Positions 1-5,273 are shown, counted from the first letter of the stretch. The stretch: DNA of 5,412 bases from UBA4675 sp964601265 (GCA_964601265.1 CAZRMT010000061.1:1-5412), one strand, 5' to 3'. A program made the numbers and translations. Notes: a model not told the origin generated them from the letters alone.

Positions 1-55
1 AACCGGCGACCTGCTGATTACGAATCAGCTGCTCTACCGACTGAGCCACAGTAGC
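1..55 (-). tRNA. tRNA-Thr (anticodon CGU), 3' part cut off by the window edge
   Basis: Read on the minus strand, the sequence folds as a tRNA from its 5' end at 55. It has acceptor strand GCTACTG, T8 G9, a D-arm with stem GCTC/GAGC around AGTCGGTA, anticodon stem GCTGA/TCAGC with loop TTCGTAA (anticodon CGT, reading ACG, Thr), variable loop AGGTC, and the start of the T-stem GCCGG followed by TT. The remainder of the T-arm and the acceptor 3' strand lie outside the window. The gene starts only 8 bp after the stop codon of the lipid kinase gene. It is therefore either processed from the upstream transcript or served by a promoter inside that gene's 3' end. TTGATA on the minus strand near 80 is a weak candidate -35, but no convincing -10 follows it. 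Confidence 0.93.
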
Positions 56-63
56 GTTTAAGC

Positions 64-978
64 TTATTTAATTTTTTTGGGAACTATCAACTTCATTCCG
101 TCTTTTATAACGTTGATATTTACAGTTCCTTTATCGCCTCTTTCTCCGTCGTAATTCCAATCGCCCTCGTCCGCTCTACTCATTTTAACGGAAGAACAAC
201 AAAAACTGTCAACGTATTTTCTGTTCTTGCTAAAATTATACCCGAACAAGAAAAATCTTACCGTTCTAAATAACCCTATAACGGTTGAAATAAACTTGTT
301 GTGACGCTTTCTTTCTTTGATAATCATTACGTCGACTTTTCCGTCGTGTAAATCGGCTTTTTTATCGACCTTAAACGACGAAAGCGACCTACTGTTGATT
401 ACCATAACCATTACGGCTTTACATTTCTTTTCTTCTCCGCCGTCAAAAGAATACTCTAAATCGAAAGCGTTGAATTTTAAATCGTTTTTGAGAATGTACC
501 CAACGTACGCCATTTTGCCGAATTTGTGCTTTTTATCCTGATTGGCAGAATAAGAACACGTCATCATAGCGCCACAGCCGACGAAATATGCCGAATATCT
601 ATCGTTAACCTTTAAAACGTCAAAGTTTTTCGCCTCTCCGTTTATTATAACGTTTAACGCTTTTTTTATATTCCTTTTTATTTTCATAGTGCGGGCAACG
701 TCATTAACCGTTCCCGTCGGAATATAACCTAAAACCACGTCTTTGCCGTGTTCCCCAAGCCCCGTTAAAACTTCGTTAAAAGTTCCGTCTCCGCCGGAAA
801 AGATAAACGCATCGAACTCTACGGCACGTTTTGCGATATTGACGATATCACCCGCTTGCTTGGTTTCGTAAACAACGACTTCGTCGTACTTTTCAACAAG
901 CCTTTCGGTTATGTACCCAAGCTTTTTCTTTATTTTTCCTTTTCCGCTTACGGGATTATACGCAAAGAGGCATCTCAT
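64..978 (-). CDS. Diacylglycerol kinase family lipid kinase (DgkB/YegS/BmrU type)
   Basis: This 304-residue soluble enzyme is expected to phosphorylate a membrane lipid, probably diacylglycerol, with ATP on the cytoplasmic face of the membrane, recycling it to phosphatidic acid. Family marks are in the right order: NPVSGKGK at residues 8-15, the nucleotide-binding SGGDGTFNEV at 61-70, IPTGTVNDVAR at 86-96 (family PxGTxNDFAR, here V for F), ADLHDGKVDV at 209-218, and YDGE at 276-279 in the C-terminal beta-sandwich domain. Length is typical for the family and there is no transmembrane segment. The ATG overlaps the TGA of the upstream hydrolase gene as ATGA, and only a weak AGG lies about 15 nt upstream, so translation is probably coupled to that gene. 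Exact substrate (diacylglycerol, sphingoid base or other lipid) cannot be told from sequence; family assignment is firm. Confidence 0.93.
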   Translation of the reverse strand: MRCLFAYNPVSGKGKIKKKLGYITERLVEKYDEVVVYETKQAGDIVNIAKRAVEFDAFIFSGGDGTFNEVLTGLGEHGKDVVLGYIPTGTVNDVARTMKIKRNIKKALNVIINGEAKNFDVLKVNDRYSAYFVGCGAMMTCSYSANQDKKHKFGKMAYVGYILKNDLKFNAFDLEYSFDGGEEKKCKAVMVMVINSRSLSSFKVDKKADLHDGKVDVMIIKERKRHNKFISTVIGLFRTVRFFLFGYNFSKNRKYVDSFCCSSVKMSRADEGDWNYDGERGDKGTVNINVIKDGMKLIVPKKIK

Positions 979-1826
979 TTGATATACTTTAACCTAAAAC
1001 CGTGATTTTTTAAGAATTTTATAGCTAAATCGAACCACAACGCACAGTCAAAAGTAAGACCGTTACCCTTGTCGTCGCAATTAACGTCTTCCTCCGCAAT
1101 GCTTAAACCGTGCCAACCCTTCTCAAAAATATGAAGTTCGTACGGAAGAGCTAATTTTTGGTACTCTAAAGCAAACTTTAACGACGCGGAAGCGTCTACC
1201 AAATCGTCCTCTTTCGTCGCCCAAATAAATGCGGGCGGACAATCTTTATGAACGTTTGTCGCTACATCTAAATACTTAACTAAATCGCTTTTATCGTTAG
1301 TCACTATCTTACGTGTGGTGTGCCTCATATCTAAAACGAATAAATCTAACACCGAGTAAGATAATATAACCGCATTCGGTTTTACGAAATCGCCCGATTT
1401 ACCGATAGCTTTTGCTATATTTTCATCGTTATAACACATGGTTAGGCTGGCAACTAAATGACCGCCTGCAGAAAAACCGACTGCGCCGACGAGCTCCGAA
1501 TTAACGGAATACTCTTTTGCGTTTTCACGAATGTAAGCCATTGCCATTGCAATTTCTACGAGTTGAACGGGATAACCGTGAGTTTTTACCGTATAATCCA
1601 ACGAAAAACAGTTATAACCCTGAGCCAAAAATTTTAAAGCTACGGGTTCGTCTTCTCTTTGAGATACAAACTCATACCCTCCACCCGCAACCACTAACAT
1701 AGCGGGACGCAATTTTTGCGGAAGCTCCGTCATTTCAGTATGACACGTTACTTTTAAGTAACCGCTCGCCCCTTGTGGACGGGATAAATTAAAATATTCG
1801 TATAAATCAATATTCTTTATAATCAT
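975..1826 (-). CDS. Alpha/beta hydrolase, acetyl-esterase/lipase type (Aes/BD-FAE-like)
   Basis: This is a predicted cytoplasmic serine esterase of 283 residues. Numbered from the ATG at 1826, it shows an oxyanion-hole motif GGGY at about 48-51 (A precedes, where classic HSL-type members have H), nucleophile elbow GFSAGG with Ser119, an acidic segment KEDDLVD holding the probable catalytic Asp (207 or 208), and GWHGL with catalytic His239. The N-terminal IDLYEYFNLSRPQGASGYL is typical of clostridial relatives annotated as xylan or acetyl esterases. No signal peptide is seen. The frame stays open to a TTG at 1880, but that codon is the -35 element of the likely promoter and the ATG at 1853 overlaps the -10. 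The ATG at 1826 has AAGG 8 nt upstream, so it was chosen. The gene overlaps the lipid kinase gene by 4 bp in one operon. The natural substrate is unknown. Confidence 0.88.
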   Translation of the reverse strand: MIIKNIDLYEYFNLSRPQGASGYLKVTCHTEMTELPQKLRPAMLVVAGGGYEFVSQREDEPVALKFLAQGYNCFSLDYTVKTHGYPVQLVEIAMAMAYIRENAKEYSVNSELVGAVGFSAGGHLVASLTMCYNDENIAKAIGKSGDFVKPNAVILSYSVLDLFVLDMRHTTRKIVTNDKSDLVKYLDVATNVHKDCPPAFIWATKEDDLVDASASLKFALEYQKLALPYELHIFEKGWHGLSIAEEDVNCDDKGNGLTFDCALWFDLAIKFLKNHGFRLKYIK

Positions 1827-1830
1827 ACCA

Positions 1831-1838
1831 CTCGCCTT
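1831..1838 (-). promoter_or_regulatory. Ribosome binding site deciding the hydrolase start at 1826
   Basis: On the minus strand AAGGCGAG lies just before TGGT-ATG, with AAGG 8 nt from the start codon. The two upstream candidate starts (TTG at 1880, ATG at 1853) have no purine-rich Shine-Dalgarno match in front of them. Confidence 0.65.
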
Positions 1839-1851
1839 ACAACGCTTATAC

Positions 1852-1880
1852 ATTCTAACATATTTATTTTGATTTTGCAA
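1852..1880 (-). promoter_or_regulatory. Sigma-A promoter of the hydrolase-lipid kinase operon
   Basis: On the minus strand TTGCAA (1880-1875, 4 of 6 to consensus) and TAGAAT (1857-1852, 5 of 6) are separated by exactly 17 bp. Transcription would start near 1845, leaving a leader of about 20 nt before the ATG at 1826. It lies back to back with the promoter of the rightward DUF6062 gene. Confidence 0.65.
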
Positions 1881-1898
1881 GAAAAATTTGATAATTTG

Positions 1899-1927
1899 TT
1901 TATTTTTTAATTTTTTTTTGTTACAAT
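1899..1927 (+). promoter_or_regulatory. Probable promoter of the DUF6062 gene
   Basis: TACAAT at 1922-1927 is a good -10 (5 of 6). At 17 bp spacing the -35 position holds TTTATT, a weak match; a TTGTTT at 1896-1901 would give a 20-bp spacer. The spacer is almost pure T, including a run of nine T at 1911-1919. The start would be near 1934, upstream of the ATG at 1960. This argues against the longer frame opening at 1888, whose ATG lies upstream of the -10. Confidence 0.5.
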
Positions 1928-1959
1928 GTATTTATCTTAATTCAGCAGGAAAAATTTTT

Positions 1960-2631
1960 ATGAAATATTCTATCGGAACAAACTTAATACACAGCGAATT
2001 CAACGGAAAATCTTATTGCGCTTTATGCGAAATCAGAAAAATAATAGACGAACGAGTTACGGAACAGTTTTTAGAAGAAGCCGTAATGGAAGACCACGTA
2101 AGAGCAAAAGTTAATAAACTAGGGTTTTGCGAAAAGCATTTCGATAAACTGTACGAAGGTCGTTCAAAACTAGGGCTTGCGTTACAATGCCACACAAGAT
2201 TAAAAACCTTTACCGACGCCATAATTACCACGACGAACCCGAAAAAAGCAAAAAAAATATCGGAAAAAATAAGGGCGTTATCCTCTACTTGTATCGTTTG
2301 CGAAACGGTTGAAGAACATATGGAAAGATACAAGCAAACGATAGTAAAAATGTTTTCTTGCGAAGAGGATTTTAGGAAAAAGTTTAAAGAAGAAAAATCT
2401 GTTTGCTTAAAACATTTTGCCGATTTTTTAGATAACAGCTCGTATGCGGGAAAATATACGGAAGAATTTTTAAAAGCTACGTTCGATATAGAAATTAAAA
2501 GCAACTCGATTTTGTCCGACGAGATTAGGGCTTTTTGCGACAGATTCGATTACCGCAACGCACAAAAACCGCTGGGCGAAGAAAAAAACGCTCTGCCTAA
2601 AACACGAATTAAAATGTACGGAAAAAAATAA
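1960..2631 (+). CDS. DUF6062 family protein with two CxxC...CxxH modules
   Basis: This is a 223-residue soluble protein of unknown function. It reads as DUF6062, a family I know mainly from Clostridia: an early CxxC, GFCxxH, a KLGLALQCHTRL-like segment (residues 70-81), and a C-terminal FDYRNAQKPLGEEKNA (196-211). Two similar metal-site-like modules are visible: C20-x2-C23...C57-x2-H60 and C111-x2-C114...C149-x2-H152, with nearly equal spacing (33 and 34 residues between pairs). Zinc binding is an inference from this pattern. The rest is charged and helical, with no signal peptide or membrane segment. The ATG at 1960 is chosen because AGGA lies 9 nt upstream and because the in-frame ATG at 1888 precedes the -10 element. 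The gene is monocistronic, ending at the terminator shared with the convergent ROK kinase gene. Family call is confident; function is not known. Confidence 0.85.
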   Translation: MKYSIGTNLIHSEFNGKSYCALCEIRKIIDERVTEQFLEEAVMEDHVRAKVNKLGFCEKHFDKLYEGRSKLGLALQCHTRLKTFTDAIITTTNPKKAKKISEKIRALSSTCIVCETVEEHMERYKQTIVKMFSCEEDFRKKFKEEKSVCLKHFADFLDNSSYAGKYTEEFLKATFDIEIKSNSILSDEIRAFCDRFDYRNAQKPLGEEKNALPKTRIKMYGKK

Positions 2632-2641
2632 AAAAGTTAAA

Positions 2642-2676
2642 ATAGCCCGAGAAAATCTCGGGCTATAAGTTTATTT
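2642..2676. terminator. Bidirectional intrinsic terminator between convergent genes
   Basis: A perfect 10-bp stem (ATAGCCCGAG at 2642-2651 with CTCGGGCTAT at 2657-2666) encloses the loop AAAAT. On the plus strand it is followed by the T-rich AAGTTTATTTTT. On the minus strand, after a few bases, a T-rich stretch follows, from the A-runs at 2623-2637. It thus serves both the DUF6062 gene and the ROK kinase gene. Confidence 0.85.
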
Positions 2677-2685
2677 TTCGGGTTT

Positions 2686-3624
2686 TTACATTACTAATGC
2701 GCACGCACCTAAAAGTCCAGCTTTGTTTTTTAGGCTTGCGGTTTTTAACTCAACCATAGGACCTTTGTCGCCTGCGAATATCATTTTATTTAATCTTTCT
2801 CTTAAAGGAATAATCAAGTTATCCCCTTCGTTGCTAATTCCACCGCCCAACAAAATAGCTTGCGGACGAAATACGTTTGCAACGTTTACGATTCCTACGG
2901 CTAAACAATCGAGATAGTATTCGACGACCTCTTTTGCCGTATCGTCCACGTCCTCATATTTAAAGGCGGAAGCTCCGTCTATTTTGTCTATTCCTATTTT
3001 CCACAAAACGCTTTGCTTGTTTTTAAGCATTTTTTCTTTGGTTAACTTAATAAGCGCCGTTGCGGAAGCGTACGCTTCGAAACAGCCGTTAAGTCCGCAA
3101 GTACAGGGATTACCGTTCATACTTATTATCATATGCCCTATCTCAGCCCCCGCCGAACGGTTGCCCGCAAAAATTTTATCGTTAATGATAATTCCGCCTC
3201 CTACGCCCGTGCCGAGCGTGATAAGTACGCTATCGCGATAATCTTTACCGGCTCCGAATTTCGCCTCTCCCAAAGCCGCCACGTTTGCGTCGTTTGCGAT
3301 AAATACGTTTATTTTCAGTTCTTTTTCGAGTTCGTCTCTTAATTTAAAATTTTCAAAACCGAGATTACCCGCAAAAATAACTTCGCCCGTGTAAGAATCT
3401 ATCATACCCGGAACGCCTACGCCCATTCCTACGCAATCTTTTACGGATACGTTTATCTTTTCGCAAAGAAAACGGGCAAGCATACAAATATTTTCGACAA
3501 TCTTGTAATTACCGCCCTCGACTTCGGTGGGCAAACTGTCGAAAACAAGTATTTCGCCGTAAGAATTACATATTCCGCCCTTGATAAAAGTTCCGCCTAA
3601 ATCTATTCCTAAATATAACGCCAT
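2686..3624 (-). CDS. ROK family sugar kinase, probably glucokinase
   Basis: This 312-residue cytoplasmic kinase is expected to phosphorylate a hexose, most likely glucose, with ATP to feed glycolysis. N-terminal DLGGTFIKGG (residues 8-17) is the phosphate-binding loop. GVGVPGMID (68-76) and NDANVAALGE (111-120, catalytic Asp112) follow, then LGTGVGGG (137-144) and the ROK signature with EIGH (161-164) and CTCGLNGC (174-181). His164 with Cys174, Cys176 and Cys181 form the family's structural zinc site, all present. A second nucleotide-binding motif LLGGGIS is at 258-264. No N-terminal helix-turn-helix is present, so this is a kinase and not a NagC/XylR-type repressor. AAAGGAGA precedes the ATG by 4 nt, fixing the start. 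Fructose, mannose, allose or N-acetylmannosamine kinases of the same family cannot be excluded. No sugar-transport gene is adjacent to narrow the substrate. Confidence 0.92.
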   Translation of the reverse strand: MALYLGIDLGGTFIKGGICNSYGEILVFDSLPTEVEGGNYKIVENICMLARFLCEKINVSVKDCVGMGVGVPGMIDSYTGEVIFAGNLGFENFKLRDELEKELKINVFIANDANVAALGEAKFGAGKDYRDSVLITLGTGVGGGIIINDKIFAGNRSAGAEIGHMIISMNGNPCTCGLNGCFEAYASATALIKLTKEKMLKNKQSVLWKIGIDKIDGASAFKYEDVDDTAKEVVEYYLDCLAVGIVNVANVFRPQAILLGGGISNEGDNLIIPLRERLNKMIFAGDKGPMVELKTASLKNKAGLLGACALVM

Positions 3625-3648
3625 AATCTCTCCTTTAATTACCGCTAA

Positions 3649-3677
3649 ATTATAAAATAAATTCTATAAAATAGCAA
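3649..3677 (-). promoter_or_regulatory. Sigma-A promoter of the ROK kinase gene
   Basis: On the minus strand TTGCTA (3677-3672) and a perfect TATAAT (3654-3649) are 17 bp apart. The expected start near 3642 gives a leader of about 18 nt containing AAAGGAGA. No operator is clear, though a 10-bp palindrome TTTCGCGAAA sits at 3702-3711, between this promoter and the divergent one. Confidence 0.75.
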
Positions 3678-3714
3678 TTATTTTTTAAATAAAGATTTTT
3701 TTTTCGCGAAACTA

Positions 3715-3743
3715 TTTACAAAACAAAAAAAATTTGGTATCAT
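3715..3743 (+). promoter_or_regulatory. Sigma-A promoter of the first membrane-protein gene
   Basis: TTTACA at 3715-3720 (5 of 6) and TATCAT at 3738-3743 (5 of 6) are 17 bp apart, with a run of eight A in the spacer. Transcription should begin near 3750, inside the inverted repeat at 3746-3772. Confidence 0.7.
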
Positions 3744-3745
3744 TT

Positions 3746-3772
3746 AAATACTATTGGTTTGTGATAGTATTT
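3746..3772 (+). repeat. Inverted repeat (9-bp arms, 9-nt centre) over the predicted transcription start
   Basis: AAATACTAT (3746-3754) and ATAGTATTT (3764-3772) are perfect reverse complements around TGGTTTGTG. The repeat starts 3 bp after the -10 element and ends 2 bp before AGGAGG (3775-3780). The position fits a repressor operator. The arms have only one G/C pair each, so a stable RNA hairpin is less likely. A repeat of the same geometry lies in the leader of the paralogous gene downstream. Confidence 0.6.
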
Positions 3773-3789
3773 TTAGGAGGCAATCTTAA

Positions 3790-4467
3790 ATGACGAAAAA
3801 ATCTAAAACAAGAACGATAATTACAATAGTTGTTTGCGCAATTTTATTACTACCTCTTATATTCGGATTGTTACGTCTTATGTGTGGCGGAAACAGCGGT
3901 TTTTGTCAGTTTTTAAGTAAATGTAAACTTGATTTTTGGAGTGTTGATTACTCAAACGATATTTCAAACTTCAGCGTAAACGGCAACGAACCTTATTATA
4001 GCACGACTTTACCCGATTTTATCAGAATTTTAACTAGAACGGATACGTCTTACGGATTATTCTCCTCTATGACGAATGCAAAAAACATTTGCGATACGGA
4101 ATATGCAAAAGGCGGAGCTTTTACGCTCGGTACCGTTTCGAGATTTATAGCCGTTTTGATTTGTATAGTCGCAATAGCTTTAATAGTAATAGAAGTTATG
4201 CGTTTATTCGGAAAACACTTTAACGTTTTAGAACACGCTTTTGCTTATACTCTGTTCTTCCTCGGAATAACCTTTATTATTATAAGCATATTCTTCTTTA
4301 TAGGAACTTCTTGTAAGGCAAACGTTGAAAACAACTCACAAGTGTACATTTGTAACTCTATGAAGTTCACCGCTCAAATCGGTTGGTGGATTGTTGCTAT
4401 CGGTTCGATATTTGCGGGAATTTTCTTAACGTCGACAAAGCCTCACGAAATCAATCCCGAAGACTAA
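3790..4467 (+). CDS. Predicted four-helix membrane protein, family not recognised (paralogue of the next gene)
   Basis: This 225-residue protein has a basic N-terminus (MTKKSKTR) and helix 1 at about residues 9-31. A polar loop follows at 32-116, then helix 2 (117-139), helix 3 (150-173), a short polar loop (174-194), and helix 4 (195-214) ending in an acidic tail. By the positive-inside rule both ends are cytoplasmic and both polar loops outside. The loops carry cysteines at 32, 39, 45, 101, 175 and 188, so disulfides are possible. Helices 2-4 align with the next gene's protein: E135/E92, E148/E105, S166/S123, F169-F170/F126-F127 and G172/G129 at a constant offset, then IGxxxVA at 197-203/149-155. 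Start is set by AGGAGG 9 nt before the ATG. It is a single-gene unit with its own promoter and terminator. I assign no function; no enzyme, transporter or signalling motif is visible. Confidence 0.85.
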   Translation: MTKKSKTRTIITIVVCAILLLPLIFGLLRLMCGGNSGFCQFLSKCKLDFWSVDYSNDISNFSVNGNEPYYSTTLPDFIRILTRTDTSYGLFSSMTNAKNICDTEYAKGGAFTLGTVSRFIAVLICIVAIALIVIEVMRLFGKHFNVLEHAFAYTLFFLGITFIIISIFFFIGTSCKANVENNSQVYICNSMKFTAQIGWWIVAIGSIFAGIFLTSTKPHEINPED

Positions 4468-4482
4468 ACAACGTAAAAATTT

Positions 4483-4519
4483 AACACGCCAGACTTTTGA
4501 GTTTGGCGTGTTTTTTATT
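4483..4519 (+). terminator. Intrinsic terminator of the first membrane-protein gene
   Basis: A 13-bp stem (4483-4495 with 4500-4512, one G-U pair) is closed by the loop TTTG, and TTTTTTATT follows from 4511. It begins 15 bp after the TAA. It should stop most transcription before the next gene, so the two paralogues are likely separate units. Confidence 0.9.
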
Positions 4520-4559
4520 GCCACAAAAAAACAAACCGACGATTAAACCTCTTTAAGTA

Positions 4560-4581
4560 AAAATATTGTAAACAGTATTTT
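4560..4581. repeat. Imperfect palindrome upstream of the second membrane-protein gene
   Basis: AAAATATTGT (4560-4569) and ACAGTATTTT (4572-4581) pair around a 2-bp centre with one mismatch. The right arm shares AGTATTTT with the operator-like repeat before the first membrane-protein gene. It lies about 48 bp upstream of the -35 element, so it could be an activator or upstream repressor site. In such AT-rich DNA, chance is a real alternative. Confidence 0.3.
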
Positions 4582-4628
4582 CCCTTATAAAATCTTAAAA
4601 AAAATTTAAATATTTTTTAAAAAAGGTA

Positions 4629-4657
4629 TTGACATACCCCCCCCCGCATGATACAAT
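4629..4657 (+). promoter_or_regulatory. Near-consensus sigma-A promoter with a C9 tract in its spacer
   Basis: A perfect TTGACA (4629-4634) and TACAAT (4652-4657, 5 of 6) are exactly 17 bp apart. The spacer is TA, nine C, then GCATGA. A- and T-tracts at 4597-4624 directly upstream resemble an UP element or curved DNA and would strengthen the promoter further. Predicted start is near 4664, giving a leader of about 56 nt. This is the best promoter in the window, and its spacer length depends on the homopolymer. Confidence 0.9.
4637..4645 (+). repeat. Homopolymeric C9 tract between -35 and -10
   Basis: Nine consecutive C lie inside the promoter spacer; no other C or G run of comparable length occurs in this AT-rich window. 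At nine the spacer is the optimal 17 bp. Slippage by one base would give 16 or 18 bp and by two 15 or 19 bp, which normally weakens sigma-A promoters. Phase-variable promoters with poly-C or poly-G spacers are known from Neisseria (opc, porA). Confidence 0.85.
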
Positions 4658-4670
4658 ATTAACATAAAAA

Positions 4671-4697
4671 TTACTTAATACATATATAATTAAGTAA
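4671..4697 (+). repeat. Inverted repeat (9-bp arms, 9-nt centre) in the leader of the second membrane-protein gene
   Basis: TTACTTAAT (4671-4679) and ATTAAGTAA (4689-4697) are perfect reverse complements around ACATATATA. It lies just downstream of the predicted start and 9 bp before AGGAGG (4707-4712). Arm length and centre length equal those before the first membrane-protein gene, and both contain TACT...AGTA, though the sequences otherwise differ. It may be an operator or a weak 5' mRNA hairpin. Confidence 0.55.
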
Positions 4698-4719
4698 GGA
4701 AAATTTAGGAGGTTGTATT

Positions 4720-5226
4720 ATGGCAAAAAACAAAAATATGGTTAAGTCCATTATTTTAATCGTGTTGGGAGTATTAATGATTCCTGCATTCTTTATCGCA
4801 TTCTGGAAGTTAACTTCGACTTACGGTAGCGTTAGTGAATCCGAAACTTTAAATATTTTCGGTAAAAAAGACGGTGCTACGATTGAAGAATACTTAGAAA
4901 TGATTGATAAAGGCAGTGCAAAATTCCCCTTCAAAATGGCTAAAATTTTAGGTATTGTTGCTATCGTTTTAGGTATTGCAGTTGCAGTTTTCGAAATCTT
5001 GAAATTTGCTAACATCGATTTAGCTTCTATTGAAAAAATCGTAGCAATTGCGCTTTTAGCAGTTACTTTCTTATTCATCGTTTTCTCGGTTGTATTCTTC
5101 TGCGGAAGCACTTTAGAAATGAAAGCAATGGGTGTGACGGCAAAGAACTTCTTCTCTACTGGTATTGGTTTCTATTTTGTTGCTGTTCCCGGTATTATTT
5201 CGGGCGCATTAGCAATGAAAGACTAA
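4720..5226 (+). CDS. Predicted four-helix membrane protein, family not recognised (paralogue of the previous gene)
   Basis: This 168-residue protein has a basic N-terminus (MAKNKNMVK) and helix 1 at about residues 8-30. A charged outside loop of some 40 residues (31-73) is followed by helix 2 (74-95), helix 3 (104-128), a short loop, helix 4 (147-165) and the tail MKD. Topology and the helix 2-4 core match the previous gene's protein at fixed offsets. The first outside loop is about half as long, and the loop cysteines are absent (only C128, in helix 3). AGGAGG lies 7 nt before the ATG. Glycine and alanine codons favour GGT, GCA and GCT. Together with the consensus promoter and upstream A-tracts this suggests strong expression when the promoter is on. 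The C9 spacer suggests it may be switched. Function is unknown; a surface-exposed or envelope role is only a guess from the predicted topology and possible phase variation. Confidence 0.87.
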   Translation: MAKNKNMVKSIILIVLGVLMIPAFFIAFWKLTSTYGSVSESETLNIFGKKDGATIEEYLEMIDKGSAKFPFKMAKILGIVAIVLGIAVAVFEILKFANIDLASIEKIVAIALLAVTFLFIVFSVVFFCGSTLEMKAMGVTAKNFFSTGIGFYFVAVPGIISGALAMKD

Positions 5227-5245
5227 TTAAAAATTTAAACTTTTT

Positions 5246-5273
5246 AATCGCCCGAATTTCGGGCGATTTTTTT
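5246..5273 (+). terminator. Intrinsic terminator of the second membrane-protein gene
   Basis: A perfect 10-bp stem, AATCGCCCGA (5246-5255) with TCGGGCGATT (5259-5268), has a 3-nt loop ATT and is followed by a T-run to 5273. It starts 19 bp after the TAA. Confidence 0.92.

Noticed and set aside
1911..1919. T9 run in the DUF6062 promoter spacer as a second phase-variable switch
   Set aside because: Runs of eight or nine A or T are common in this AT-rich intergenic DNA (also 3696-3704 and 3725-3732), so unlike the C9 tract it needs no special explanation.
1888..1959. N-terminal extension of the DUF6062 protein from the ATG at 1888
   Set aside because: The start codon lies upstream of the predicted -10 at 1922, has no ribosome binding site, and encodes a Phe/Leu-rich stretch from T-tracts. 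It could be mistaken for a signal peptide.
2013..2504. Long open frame on the minus strand opposite the DUF6062 gene (163 codons)
   Set aside because: It is antisense to a gene with clear family motifs. Its product is serine/phenylalanine-rich without any motif, and it has no promoter or terminator of its own.
2686..3624. ROK transcriptional repressor (NagC/XylR type) instead of a kinase
   Set aside because: The protein starts directly with the phosphate-binding loop and has no N-terminal winged-helix DNA-binding domain; the length fits ROK kinases.
4658..4719. Riboswitch or T-box in the leader of the second membrane-protein gene
   Set aside because: The leader is only about 56 nt, nearly all A/T, with one weak repeat and no terminator-antiterminator pair.
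4821..5111. Minus-strand frame of 96 codons within the second membrane-protein gene
   Set aside because: It lies wholly inside a well-supported gene with strong promoter and ribosome binding site. The product is low-complexity and looks like the reverse of hydrophobic codons.
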